Position numbers and translations under genes: made by a program
Notes under the pieces: model-generated
What the model was told of the DNA's origin: nothing
The model's input: the letters and a program-made list of their open reading frames with translations, nothing else
Databases searched by the model: none
Origin: Zeus faber
Taxonomy: Eukaryota; Chordata; Actinopteri; Zeiformes; Zeidae
Reading direction: 5' to 3'
Assembly (NCBI GenBank): GCA_960531495.1
Contig: OY482853.1
Location: 26,307,411 to 26,371,410 of the forward strand
Length of the DNA: 64,000 nucleotides
In this document: piece by piece, positions 35,057 to 54,744 of the stretch
Position numbering within the stretch: the first letter of the stretch is position 1
How the letters are laid out: every line of letters begins with the position of its first letter

Positions 35057-35955
35057 ATACTAGAATACATATGGAATGACTAACAGGTTACTTGATATAC
35101 ATGGGGTTTGTGGACATGACAGTATATTCATGAATAGAATGTACAGTATATGCAATGTGCTTCGATTTATAGTGCCAATGATGATATTTACATGTTAAAA
35201 ACTTTTCAAACTACAAAATATATCTTTTGGAATTTGCAGACCAGTGGGTGTTAAGTGGTACACGTTGAGGGGGTTGTTCCGACACTGTGTGATTGATTTA
35301 AGTGTTCATCAGAGTGATGGCCTGCGGAAACAAACTGTTCTTGTGTCTGGTTGTTTTGGCATGCAGTATTCTGTAGCAGGGGGGAGGACTTTGATACGTT
35401 GTGTCCAGGGTGTTGTGGGTCTGCACTAACGGTACCTGGCCCTTTTCTATCTCGGCACATGTGTAGTCCTGAATGGAGGGAAGATCGACACCGATGATTA
35501 AGTAGAACTGGATCAGCAGCTCCTGAGGCCGGGTTGAACTTCCTGAGCTGGCGCAAGAAGTACATCCTCCGCTGGGCCTTTTTGATGGTTATGTTGGTGT
35601 TGGGTGCCCACTTTGGCTCCTGAGGGATTGTGGATCCCAGAAACCTGAAGGTTTCCACAGCAGACGGTGTTGTTGAGTAGGGTGAGGGGGCTATGCTGGG
35701 GCTCCTACTGAAGTCCATTGTCATCGCCACAGTTTCGGGGTTGTTTTGATTGCACCAGAGGGCCATCTGTGCAACTGCTCGTCTTTATAAAGACTCGTCA
35801 ACACGATGGATGAGGCCAATGACTGCTCTGTTGTCTGCAAACTTCCACAGTCTAACAGACGAGTCTCCCGAGGTGCAGTCATTTGTGTAGAGGGAGGAGA
35901 GCAGAGGGGAGAGCACACACAATTGTACAAACTGTAACAATCGGTTAAAAACATA
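34932..35955 (-). mobile_element. L2-like LINE, 5'-truncated, reverse orientation
   Basis: On the minus strand, RT C-terminal and post-RT sequence reads 'SAVETFRFLGSTIPQEPKW' and 'KKAQRRMYFLRQLRKFN'. An earlier block around 35900 reads 'CSPLCSPPSTQ'. The element ends in a (TA)n-containing 3' UTR and the tail 'aataaagctgattctgatt' (34932-34955 reversed). The same RT block and tail occur in plus orientation at 51556-52936. Frameshifts and 5' truncation mark it as dead. Confidence 0.7.
35005..35054. repeat. (TA)n microsatellite in LINE 3' UTR
   Basis: About 25 TA units lie just inside the LINE tail. The other LINE copy has TA-rich tracts in its 3' UTR as well. Confidence 0.9.
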
Positions 35956-36752
35956 GAATTATCTATAATTATAATTTATACCTATAATAATAACCTACGC
36001 TGTGCATAGGATCGTATTGTATATTTTGTATGTTTTATATATTTGACTATTCTTGTTTTGCTTTTTTCAGCTATTTGTGTATATGTGTGTATTTTTTTCA
36101 GACTCTTAAGCTTTTTTGATATGCTAAACGTCTGTAGATACGCACCAATAATCACTATGACAAATTCCTAGTAAGCCTACATAAATGCACCTGGCGGAAT
36201 AGAATAATTCTTGTTCAAATTTTAATTCTGTAGTAAATAATACAATAAATAATTTTAATTATTTTCTATTTTATTTTAAAAATATATATTTTATAAAGGT
36301 AGGAAATATCAATTTTCCATGTGACATATGGATGGTCTTTAACAGTGTTAATCTTTTGGCAATGAACTGTACTGGCCAAAGTACGGTGGACTCTCCACAT
36401 TCCTTTTATTTAACCCTGTAACAAATGTCCAAACAGGGTTTTCAACATTCTAACCTTTATCATTTCATTTTGCACACTACTTTTTTCGCTTTTTTTTTGC
36501 TTTTTTGCTTTTTACCCCTTTTGGAATAAACAGAAGAAAGAAACTGCTGTCACGTCACGTCCAAGATCAAACAACCAAGCTGTTGTAGCTGTAAACTGGT
36601 TTATCCCATGGACACTTATTTATTCAGAGGTCTCCAAGTATGTGCATATTGTCTGGCTTCGCTAAACAGGTTTCTGTTCTGGGATGACTTCTGTGTCTGT
36701 CTGTTTAAATCCACCCCAGACTTGCTTCCGCCCCTTTTAGCTCACAGTAAAG

Positions 36753-36834
36753 TATAAACATGGGCAGAGGGGAAATAGAGGCTACTTCCTTCTCCAAACA
36801 GCTCCACGAATGAGATCCAGACATTTTTTCAGGT
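36753..36834 (+). promoter_or_regulatory. Putative tcaf core promoter and first non-coding exon
   Basis: A TATA-like TATAAA (36753-36758) stands about 75 bp before an AG|GTAAAC donor at 36833/36834. Downstream acceptors 'ctctccag' (to 37015) and 'ttgcag' (to 37316) could lead 5' UTR exons to the coding start at 37462. This is inferred from signals only. Region 35956-36750 shows nothing else recognisable. Confidence 0.35.
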
Positions 36835-37461
36835 AAACAAACATACATGTACATTTTCTTGCTATATCTAATATATTAATATTACTACTGTAGCCATCTC
36901 AATTAGTAATTATAAATAATGCTGCAATCTTATATATCTTTTGTACATATCTTCAATCATAAAGGTTCCTCTCTTTCTCATCTCATTTGAATACACTATA
37001 TCTTTTCTCTCCAGCGGTAGGGTGTCTGGCTTGTTTTTTGTGCAAACTTATTGTATGTCCTGCTGTGGAGTGACCGGACCCGGTAGACTGCCCTTGAAGT
37101 AAAAGTTCTACGGGAGAAAATATCTAATCAGGTTGGTCTAAGGTGTGACATAAGATACCATAGTATGAAAATACGATAGTATAAAAGATGCCTCGCACCG
37201 TTTAGAAAGTTACCTTTCATTGTCAAGGCCATTGGTCCACTGGAAAAATAATACTAAGGCCATTTGTGATAATTGATTTTACATTCATTCTGTGCTTCCC
37301 TAAATTTTGCCTTGCAGGGCAGCTTGTAGACTGTTTCTACACCGCTTGGCACTGAAACCCAGTCCCTTCTCAGCCGTCGGAGCAGACCTCTGATTGAGGC
37401 ATACTTTTCCACTGGCCGTCCTTCTACCGGACTCTCCCACCCAACATCAAATCTCTTCGCC

Positions 37462-45014
<7,553 letters not shown>

Positions 45015-46130
45015 GCGGCACACTGCTGCTGGGGGACAGATTTCAGGCAGTTTAGTGGTCATTATGGTTAAAGTATTTCTTCAATGGGGGACGGTTATCA
45101 TTGTAATTTTTCTGTCATTTTATTCTCATCATTCTGGAATAAAAATACCAAAAAAAGTCATACTTTGAAGAATGCACAGATACTTGGCTGTTTTAATATA
45201 TGGTGCTTTATATTGTGTTGCAAACTGATTTGGGTTAGGAATTAGGTTATGATCAATTCTATCAATTACCAAAATATGGAGTCCTAAATCGGACGTTCCA
45301 TATAAAATTGACTATCCTTCTACTCTATTTTTTATTTTTTATTTACAGCCCCAAATTCATGCAGGTTAAGTGAATCCACCAATTGTTTATTGTAATAACC
45401 CCATTATAATAATATGATATATGAATATATATTCCACAATATACTTGATGTTTTTCAAATGTGCTACGACTACTATACTGTCACAGTATAACAGGGGTGT
45501 TTAATTAGGCTTTGGATTTGTATTTTATATTTGAATCATATGGAACCTATTTACTTATAGCCAGCAGAAGCAAAGAAGAAGAAAGCTGTGACATGCAAAA
45601 TGCTTGATTTGCTCTGTCTTACGTTATAATAAATAGATATGTCACTGGGATCGGAGCTGGTGTGCATTGGATCCTGTGTCTTTGTGTCGTATTTGGTGTG
45701 CAGATTCTGGTAGAGATGCTGTTAAGCCATTTACTGTAATTTATTGACCATTTGGTATGAAGACTTAGCATTTACATTTATATGCAACGTATACAATTTT
45801 TACAGTTTATAATATGGGTGGAAATTGTCTTTAAAGTATTCTGCAGACGGCTTATTATGCTCATGCTGTCAATGGGAGACTAGTATTTTACAGATACAGG
45901 TGCAGTTACTAAGACAACAGTTGGCCTTTGAACCTCAGTTGCTATAGTAACAAGGGGCACAAACACACACAGACCTGCCACATATATAGATGGATGGATA
46001 AATAGATCGTCTTGGAAACCCATGTTAAACATAATTAAGGGGAATTTCCAACATGGCCCCGCCCCCTCGGTAGCTGCAGCAACTGGGCGGGTGCAAGGTC
46101 ATGTGATGTCTTTGTGACGTAGCAACTCCC
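45015..46130. other. Intergenic between tcaf and ckm, upstream part
   Basis: AT-rich sequence with the tcaf 3' UTR at its start. E-box cores CAGTTG occur near 45922 and 45946, which would fit a muscle enhancer for the downstream ckm. No coding frame is seen. Confidence 0.4.
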
Positions 46131-46165
46131 CCCCTATAAAGCTGGGTGTTTGGAGACCTGCCATC
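46050..46165 (+). promoter_or_regulatory. ckm: Putative ckm core promoter
   Basis: A GC box 'ccccgccccc' (about 46054) is followed by E-box cores CAACTG (about 46080) and CATGTG (about 46100), and then a TATA box CTATAAA (46134-46140). Transcription would start near 46165. The distance to the coding exon (48363) and the strong acceptor at 48351-48353 imply a non-coding first exon, as in other vertebrate ckm genes. Its donor was not identified with confidence. Based on motif arrangement only. Confidence 0.5.
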
Positions 46166-46169
46166 ACTA

Positions 46170-48353
46170 AAGACCCCTCACCCCTGCCGTCACTTTACGC
46201 CAAAGAAGAAGAAGTTACATACATATACACACACACGCACGTACGCACACACACATACATGGCCCGCACACTTGCAATATCGCCAGGAGTAGTCTATTTT
46301 TAACTGTCCTTGTTGAAGCCTTAGCTCTGCCATGTGTAGTTAACCTGCTGCCATCAATGCCAGTCAAAATTTGACATTTATATTTTATTGATATATTCAT
46401 ATTGTTTCGTAGCCGAAAGTGACAAGGATTGCGGTGCTAAAAGTTTATGGGTTCACGTTGGGTTTCTTGAAAATTAAAAATAAATAAGCTTACACACTGG
46501 TTATTGGGGTTCACAAAACCATCTTAATGGTAACCTCAGAAATGTCACACCAACATTTCAACGTGGTAGAGCAGCAACTAAACTTACCACCTACAAATGT
46601 GTTTACACGACGCTGAAGCAGATTAGAAGTCTTGACTAACATTAACGCGGTTGTGTAACGTGTGAAGAGCAGACAGCCATTCATCCTTGACCTGGAAACA
46701 CGCTGTGTCGTTATAACATTACACCGAAAGCTTGTTAACGTTTCTATATCTGGTGATCGCTAACTACATATTTCTTGTAGAATTATTTACAATGAAAGAA
46801 ATGGGTATGTTCTGTTCTGTTGAGAAATTATAAGAGCGCTTAGCAGCCGCACACTTTCAAAGCCATATTGCGTCACGCTACTCCCCCCACGGTTCTCAAG
46901 CTGAATACACGCGAAATGCACCAAGACGACCGGCTCGATCCCAACGGGTGTGCCATAACTTTGTGGGAGGTTTTGGCCAGCGAGTTACAGAATATTCCAC
47001 TGAGTGTGTCAAAAGTGCGCCCAAGAGGTTTCCTATTAAAAAAAAATAGAATGTCGCAGAGAAATCTACGGCTATGTCTATGCGGGGGGGAGTCGTCACG
47101 GATGCCTTATACATAAGGCTATGCATACATTATACATACATACACATACACTATATAATGAATGGCAATGAAATTAAGTCACCACAAGCATCCTTTAATT
47201 GCATATGAAAATATGATTTTCTCTGGTAATTCTCTAGTTATTCTAGTTAAATGCAAAGGTAGCTGGCAAATTCAATTACTTTTTGTCTGTACTATTTGGG
47301 TAACAAACTTTACAAGCTTATAACTTGTATCAATTATTAGCAGTCCAATAAGCCCCCCTCCAACCCAGCTCTAGTAGAAGGAATGTCAGATTGTACCTTA
47401 CTGTTCAACCAGGAGCCAGTTCTCCTATAAATTCTGATCTCAAGTTCAAGTTCAAGTTCAAGAGAGATTATTTGTCACATACATCTGCAGGGTTGTTTTT
47501 TTTCTTACTGCAAAGATCACAGGTAGTTGTGCTCTAGTGCACCTTTTGATCAAGGCATCAACTTGAGAAGTATTGCAACTGAGCTGGCACAGAACACCGC
47601 GCCACCGAATCTCTTTTTTCCTTTCATATCTGAAGGACCACGTAGAATGGGGGGACACAACGGGGTGGGAGGCTGGGTGGGGGGGCAAAAGAGTGACTGA
47701 GGAAGTGTCCCCATCTCGCACAGGGTTTTTATTTGTTTAAGGAAACCTTTAATAAGGAAACGGAGCACAATAAAATACTTGTTAAGTAAAATACAATTGT
47801 CTTTATTAGGAGAATGTGTTAGTGTGTTAGGGACGCGGAAGTGGGACGTGGAGGCGGAGATGAGAAACACGCACTCATGGTGTGGTCGCAAACAATAGCA
47901 ATAGGTTTTAGACGTTATCTCAAACATTCTATTACCGTAATACATGGCATAGACGTTCTCGCCAAAAACACTTTTGATAATACCTGAAAGCGGGGAGACA
48001 AATGGGATCTTCCCCCGGAAGCAGTAGTATTCCGCAGCAACAAAACATGCTTCTCATCTTTCAGATGAAATGATACCGATGTGTGAATTTGAACAGCAGC
48101 CCGTGTCACTATATGAGCTCAGAATATTAGGTACGATGAAATTCATAACTATAGCGATGCCACTATCTACTATCTTCTGCACTCCTGTCCCACAGTTTCA
48201 CCTTTTAGAAGACTTAAGATAACGCATTTTGGACCCCCCATTGTGTGGAACGACAAAATTGTGTCGCGATAAAGTGTGCAGGTAAATATTTCTGCGCAAT
48301 CTACGTCTTGGTTCACTTTGGTTTTCTCCATCTCCACTCCATCCATCGTGCAG
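46170..48353. other. Likely ckm 5' UTR exon and intron 1
   Basis: This stretch contains no convincing coding frame. It holds a 'caagtt' hexamer repeat near 47442-47460 beside 'gagattatttgtcacatac', which looks like the reversed tail of a dispersed retroelement running to about 47720. The remainder is unassigned. Confidence 0.4.
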
Positions 48354-48362
48354 GGGTCAGTC

Positions 48363-48891
48363 ATGCCCTTCGGTAACACCCATAACCAGCTGAAGATGAA
48401 TTATAACGCCGACCTGGAGTATCCAGACCTCAGCCAACACAACAACCACATGGCCAAGGTCCTGACTGCATCCATGTACAAGCGGCTGAGGACCAAGCAG
48501 ACTTCCAATGGATTTACTCTGGATGATGTCATTCAAACTGGAGTTGACAACCCAGGTAAAAAAAAAAAAGAGCCCAATGCTCTTAGACTCAAAAGGGGTA
48601 GTCAGGCTGTTTGGAAACCACCCCCAGTGTGTGTGTGCTGAAAACTTTGCCTGCCCGTCCAGGCCATCCATTCATAATGACGGTGGGATGTGTGGCTGGA
48701 GACGAGGAGACTTACGAGGTGTTCAAGGAACTACTGGACCCTGTGATCGAGGACCGACACAGAGGCTACAAGCCCACGGACAAGCACCAGACTGACCTGA
48801 ACCAAAGCAACCTGAAGGTAACCGAAGGCTTCCAACGATCCAACCGGGCAGTGAAACAACACAACTAATCTGGTGTGTGTCCATCTTTGTT

Positions 48892-48937
<46 letters not shown>

Positions 48938-50877
48938 TGTGTGTGTGTCCAGGGTGGTGATGACCTGGATGCAAACTACGTCCTGAGCTGCCGTGTCCGA
49001 ACCGGCAGGAGTATCCGGGGCTTCTGCCTGCCGCCACACTGCAGCCGCGGGGAGCGCCGTGCTGTTGAGAAGCTCGCCATCGAAGGTAGAGAACACAGCA
49101 CTTCCTCCTCTGTAGATGAAGGAGATGATTGGCTAACACAGCAGGTGAAATGTGTCCAGTTGGAGCTGGACTGACCAAGGATGGTGTTTACTGCTGTCAC
49201 TGGCCATGATGGTATTTTGGGTAAAAGAAGTAGAGGAAATCAGAATTAACCACACAGTGCCCAACAATGTTATCATCCATTAATAACTATAAACTCATGA
49301 AAGTGAAAAAAGTGGCCCCTGTGTTTAACCACTCCTCCAGGACCTTGCTCAGATGTTTAAAATGTCTTCCATGTTCCTCCAGCTTTGTCCTCTTTAACCG
49401 GAGACCTGAAGGGGAAGTACTACGCACTGAAGAACATGACGGAGGCCCAGCAGCAGCAGCTCATCGATGACCACTTCCTGTTCGACAAACCTGTCTCTCC
49501 TCTACTGCTGGCCTCTGGGATGGCCCGCGACTGGCCTGACGCCCGCGGCATCTGGTCGGTACCTTGTACCTTTAAAACATGCGGCAGGAATCGTTTTTTT
49601 TTATGTAAAACATTGTTAGTTTCTAAAAAAAAAAAAGTGAGGAACGATTCATAAAAACGTGATTATTCTGTTGAGTAAGTATTTGCGTCACACAGCCTGC
49701 CCCTTTTTAGATTTATCAGTAACTTTGGTTTGTTCTGGTTTTTATAGGCACAACCTTCAAAAGACGTTCCTGGTGTGGGTGAATGAGGAGGATCACCTAC
49801 GAGTCATCTCCATGCAGAACGGAGGCAAAATGAAGGAGGTCTTCACCCGATTCTGCACGGGCCTCACACAGGTTGGTTAATGGGAAAACTGTCCATTTTA
49901 GATGGCATTTAGGTTCCTCCACGCCACATACATGGATCGTAGTCCAGCCAGTTGCATTATGACAGTCTAAAACAACTAAATACAGTATGAGTGCTTTTCC
50001 TGGCTCTATTTAGCTTTTTTGAAAAGATGACACAAATTACTTTTTTTTTTCCCAGATTGAGACCTTGTTCAAAGAGAAGGGTTTCTCGTTCATGTGGAAT
50101 GAGCACCTGGGCTACATTCTGACCTGCCCCTCCAACCTGGGCACAGGGCTGCGCGCCGGCGTCCACGTCAAGCTGCCCAACATGAGCAAACATTCCAAAT
50201 TTGAAGACATCCTCAAGAGACTGAGGCTCCAAAAGCGTGGCACCGGTACGGAGAGCATATCATGTCGGCTGGGTAGCCCTGTCACAATTATTACATAATC
50301 GCCGGTCAAAAAAACCCCTTCACAGTGTCCTCAAATAAGCTATTGTTCGTAAAATCTTGCATCCGCAACCGCAAAAAATTGTTCCCTTGGAAAAATGGTT
50401 GCATGTGACAACGGTCATTATTAACAGACAGCGGCCATTATTGATAAATAATTGGCCGCTGATCACCACTTTTGGCCAATTAGAATCGAGTACTCCACAA
50501 ATTCAATTCTAGGGCCTTGGTCACCATATTGGTCATCTGGTCTTGGGCATCAGATTCAATAGATTACTTTTTTTTTCATATTTAATTTGCTTACGTTTAT
50601 CGGCTGGCTTGTGTCTTTTCTTGTGGGAACTGCTTTCTGAGCCAAGACCAGTAGTTTGTGTCTGTTTCTCACTGTTTACCACTGACTATCCATCTCAGGT
50701 GGCGTGGACACGGCTGCCGTGGGCGGAGTGTTCGACATCTCCAACGCCGACAGACTGGGCATCTCAGAGGTGGCGCTGGTTCAGATGGTGGTGGATGGCG
50801 TCAAGCTCCTTGTGGACATGGAGAAGTCGCTGGAGAAGGGTCAGGTCATCGACAGCATGATTCCTGTCCAGAAGTAA
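48363..50877 (+). CDS. ckm: Creatine kinase, muscle type
   Basis: Seven coding exons: 48363-48555, 48663-48817, 48953-49085, 49383-49554, 49748-49871, 50056-50245, 50699-50877. They give 381 aa, exactly the length of cytosolic muscle CK, with the known vertebrate intron phases. The protein begins [14 protein letters not shown] and ends IPVQK. It holds the guanidino kinase signature [10 protein letters not shown] with active-site Cys283, and the substrate-loop and ATP-binding arginines in FKTxx-type context ([13 protein letters not shown]). The enzyme moves phosphate between ATP and creatine at the myofibril M-line and sarcoplasmic reticulum. Exon 2 opens at 48354 after a pyrimidine-rich acceptor, so a non-coding first exon lies upstream. 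Teleosts carry two copies (ckma, ckmb); I cannot tell which this is. The poly(A) signal AATAAA (50896-50901) is only about 20 bases past the stop. Confidence 0.97.
48895..48948. repeat. (GT)n microsatellite at ckm exon 3 acceptor
   Basis: The GT run reads straight into the acceptor 'gtgtgtccag' at 48952, replacing the usual pyrimidine tract. Confidence 0.9.
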
Positions 50878-51330
50878 ACTGTTCCTGACTGCCAAAATAA
50901 ATACGTAGCCAAAATATAGTGTATTTTTATTATCCCCTATTGTTATTGTTTGACAATTTTTCTCAAAAGATTTTGGGCTAAAACTATCTGGAACAGAACA
51001 ATGTCAGAAGCTACGAACACGGTTGACATCTGTTTGAACCAGTCAACTTTCATCCAAATCAATCCACATACGGAGCAGATTTTAGTGAAAAACCGACCAA
51101 ATTTGACCGACACCCCAACATTTGAAAAATAGTTTGATGCTTTGTGACGTCATGGTACTATGTACAGTGGGAGACTCTGTCGCTCTGTAGTGGTTAGAGA
51201 TTACAAACTGTCTGTGGATCTGTTCGATTGATATTTTATTTCTTTGGTCCCCATTATTTTGCCGGATTCGTGAAAAATCACTAAAAAACATTAGTCCTCG
51301 GAACTTGTGACCACGTCGAGTTGACGTTAG
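50878..51330. repeat. ckm 3' flank, duplicated at 58703-58817 and 59254-59720
   Basis: The phrases 'ctaaaactatctggaacag', 'agctacgaacacggttgac', 'acatacggagcagat' and 'agtgaaaaaccgaccaaat' occur here and again at 59310-59470 in the same order. It is non-coding and forms the source side of a segmental copy that also contains the end of the last ckm exon. Confidence 0.8.
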
Positions 51331-51555
51331 ACCAATTAACAGGTAACTGACCACTCTGATTCCAATCACCTAGATCCAGGTCAGGTGTGGCTGCTCAAAC
51401 CCGACCATCATCACACCACAGTAACCTATCGAAAATGTAATCCAAGGAAAGAAGTCACCACTAAAATTACGTAAATTAAATTGTGGTACACATAGTGTGT
51501 GGTACACATAGTGTAGTGGGTTAGGTTTCAACACCTCGACTCGCCAGGGACAGAT

Positions 51556-52661
51556 ACGCAAGGGTCCTGTTTGTGGATTTCAGCTCGGCATTCAACACCA
51601 TCGTCCCTGAAATCCTCCGCTCCAAACTTACCCAGCTCACTGTGCCAGCCCCCACCTGCCAGTGGATCACTAACTTCCTGACATACAGGAGACAGCAGAA
51701 AACCACATCCAGCACCCGGTTCATAAGCACTGACACCCCCAGGGATGTGTGCTCTCCCCTCTGCTCTACTCCATCTACACCAACGACTGTACCTCAGGAG
51801 TCCCGCTTGTTAACAAGACTCTTAAAGTTTACTGACGACGCAACAGTCATCGGCCTCATCCGGGACAGTGACAAGTCTGCATACAGACGGGAGGTTGAAC
51901 AGCTGGCCCTTTGGTGCGATCAGCACAACCTGGAGCTGAACAAGCTTAAAACTGTGGAGATGACAGTGGACTTCAGGAGCCCCCCGACACTGTCCCCCTT
52001 CACCATACTCAACAGCACTGTGTCTGCTGTGGAATCCTTCAGGTTTCTGGGATCCACAATCTCCCAGGACATAAAGTGGACACCCAACATCAACACAGCC
52101 ATCTCAAAGGCCCAGCCGAGGATATAATTCCTGCGCCAGCTGAGGAAGTTCTGCCTGCCTCAGGAGCTGCTGATCCAGTTCTACTCTGCAATCATCCAGT
52201 CTGTCCTCTGCACCTCCATCACTGTCTGGTTTGGTTCGGCCACCAATCATGACAGGAACAGACTACAACGGACTGTCAAGACTGCAGAGAAAATCATTGG
52301 TGCCAACCTGCCCCTCATTCAGGACTTGTACGTGTCTGGAGTCAGGAAACGTGCAGGAAACATCACTTTTTACCCCTGACACCCTGGATACAACACGGTA
52401 CACCAAAACAACCAGACACAAGAACAGCTTCTTCCCACAGCTTCTTCTCACTCTGATGAATACTTAATTTTCGTTGTCAATATAAACCAGAACACTGAGT
52501 ACATACTGTACATTGTATATATGCATATTATGTCAAGTCCACCTACCTCATGTAAATAAAGTAACCTGTTAATTATCCCATATTTATTCCAGCATCTTTG
52601 CACTCTGCACCATTGCACTAATGACTTCCTGCTACAATTTCACTGCTGTTGTTTTTATGTG

Positions 52662-52703
<42 letters not shown>

Positions 52704-52717
52704 TACTGTATATATAA

Positions 52718-52763
<46 letters not shown>

Positions 52764-52936
52764 GTATGTACATCTATATCTGTATAATCTAGTTAAATGT
52801 TCATGTTTTAGCTTGTTTTTGTTTCAGCTGTACAGCATGTCTAGTCCATGTTTGTACATTGAGAGAAAGGAAAAAAACTGGAGTCAAATTCCTTGTATGT
52901 ATGTGTACATACTTGGCGAATAAAGCGGATTCTGAT
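51556..52936 (+). mobile_element. L2-like LINE, 5'-truncated
   Basis: One frame (51573-52127) reads the RT domain: 'FVDFSSAFNTIVPEILRSKL', 'FLTYRRQQKTTSSTRFIS', 'CSPLCSTPSTP' and 'LKFTDDATVIG' (the catalytic box, normally xADD, is TDD), then 'VESFRFLGSTISQDIKW'. A single frame change before 'REDFLRQLRKF'-like sequence and a stop near 52127 end it. The 3' end is TA-rich and finishes 'aataaagcggattctgatt' (52918-52936). It matches the reverse element at 34932-35955. No start or endonuclease domain is present. Confidence 0.72.
52660..52760. repeat. TA-rich microsatellite in LINE 3' UTR
   Basis: Imperfect (TA)n tracts are broken by 'cacacat' and 'ctgta'. Confidence 0.85.
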
Positions 52937-53082
52937 TATGAAATTTGATTACCTTCATAAACCGCCATAAATAAGCGAACCTCTGTAAATACGTCACTTC
53001 AAAAATGTGACATGAACAGCCAATTGTACGGAGCATAGAAACAACCATGTGACGCAAACAGCCAATCGTACAGCAGGAGTGA

Positions 53083-53545
53083 CGGGGCTTGATGGGGCTT
53101 CCTTGGGTTCGATTCCTGCCTGGGGCGCTGTTGGCACCGTGCTCCGGCGGGTTATCTCCCAAATAGTAGCCTTTCTGTGTGGAGTTTGCATGTTCTCCCC
53201 GTGCTCACATGGGGTTTCCTCCACCTCACGTCAGTAAGGACCCCCCTCAAAAACATGCACCCATCATCGTCTGACCAGCAATGGACACTTATCACCTGGT
53301 CCCCGGGCGCGTCCACGTATGCTGCCCACTGCTCCTGGCTGTGCCCCCAGAGGAAGGACAAGCCAGGATGGGTCAAATGCAGAGGATCCATTTCACCGAC
53401 CACCATCCAAAGCATGTGCATGTGTGTGTGTGTGCAAGCATGTGTTGTAGTGTGGTGTGTTGTGTGACAAATAAAGACTGTTTTTTTTTCTTCTTCTTCT
53501 TCTTCTTCTTCTTCTTCTTCTTCTTCTTCTTCTTCTTCTTTCTTC
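53083..53545 (+). repeat. tRNA-type SINE copy 2, with expanded (CTT)n tail
   Basis: A perfect pol III B-box GGTTCGATTCC (53106-53116) is followed by the family body ('gtgtggagtttgcatgttct', 'tcgtctgaccagc', 'aagccaggatgggtca'). The tail is 'aataaagact', a T run and a (CTT)n microsatellite. The A-box half at the 5' end is degenerate. Mobility by LINE machinery is inferred from the type. Confidence 0.65.
53489..53541. repeat. (CTT)n microsatellite
   Basis: About 17 CTT units grow from the 3' tail of the SINE. Other SINE copies carry only two or three units at this place. This explains the polyphenylalanine and polyglutamate frames seen here. Confidence 0.95.
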
Positions 53546-54192
53546 TTCCTCCGTTCTCTCCTCGGCCACGGCGCTCTCCGGCCAGGCAGCACGCAGTGGG
53601 GATGATACCACATGGAGATGACACAGAGGATTTTCCTAAAAAGCCAATTTGAACTCAAACTCGCACTCCTCCAAATTCGAGCCCGGCACGGCCCCCATCC
53701 CCGCAAAAGGAGAGTGATTAAAGAGAGATTCTGGGGTAGGAGCGAGTCCCTCGATTTGTTCCAAGCGTCCTCGCATATAATCACAGAGCACAGATTCGGG
53801 AACCTCGGAACCTTCGAAAGTATCTAACATAACTAAACTGAACCCTGTGTGTTGCTGCCTGCTATATTTATTATTATAACTAGCGCATGCCCATTCAAAA
53901 TTTCAAAGACATTTGAATGGCACAGTTTAACAAAATGTCAACAATTCAGTCCTGTGTTCCACAGTGGAAGATTAAACTGCCAGTTGAAGTCAAACACCGG
54001 ACGAAACCCAATGTTTGTGACTCAGTCCCAGAGCCCTGAAGCCCCGCCCCTGCTGGCTCAAAGTTTATAAATATAACACGTATCATGTCCAAATTCATGC
54101 GCCAAATTCGACACTGCACGTTCTTGGGTCCGCAGAAATACGCCCGCCAAGTGTGAAGTACATCGGATAAATGGTTGTCTAGATAATCAAAG

Positions 54193-54226
<34 letters not shown>

Positions 54227-54744
54227 GATTCCATCCTTTATAGTTAGATTTGCAAAAAAGTTGTCAAGTTGTGACTCAATTAAACCTAAGCAGTAACTTT
54301 GCAATTAACCGAGAAAATAAAAATGATGACAAGTGATGGGAGCCCTCATTGTAAACAGTGAAGGAGACCTTTACTGTTATTGACAGGCATGGATTTTGAT
54401 TGGCTGAGATTGTAATTGAATTTGGTAAAATGCACTTCACACTTGATCTGCATCTCTCATCTCTATCTGCACCGATTGCAATCTCTTCTGAAGGGTATTG
54501 TGTAAAAGCCAAATATTCCTAAATGTATTTCCTTGTGAGCCATGTAATATTTAATTAAATTGAATGCAACTTAATGCGTGCATTGTTTAAGTAAGACATA
54601 CATTTTTAACGTATAACACGTCTCTGAGTACTACTAAAAGCGCTATATATACTAAACTTCTCCTTATTCTTAATAATATTGTTGTTATACTGTAGCTAAC
54701 CAATAATAAATGAAATACTTTTTACCATTAATGCGACTGTGGTG
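53546..54744. other. Unassigned intergenic sequence
   Basis: No gene is recognised. It holds a GACA/CAGA tetranucleotide run at 54195-54225. No similarity to other parts of the window was noticed. Confidence 0.5.

Noticed and set aside
46868-47126. Frames on both strands near 46.9 kb
   Set aside because: Short, no splice context or family resemblance; probably chance.
53106-53116. Possible tRNA gene (perfect B-box)
   Set aside because: No cloverleaf or convincing A-box around it; three other copies share the whole 400-bp body, so it is a SINE.
53281-53784. Frames with polyphenylalanine or polyglutamate
   Set aside because: Translation of the (CTT)n microsatellite in a SINE tail.
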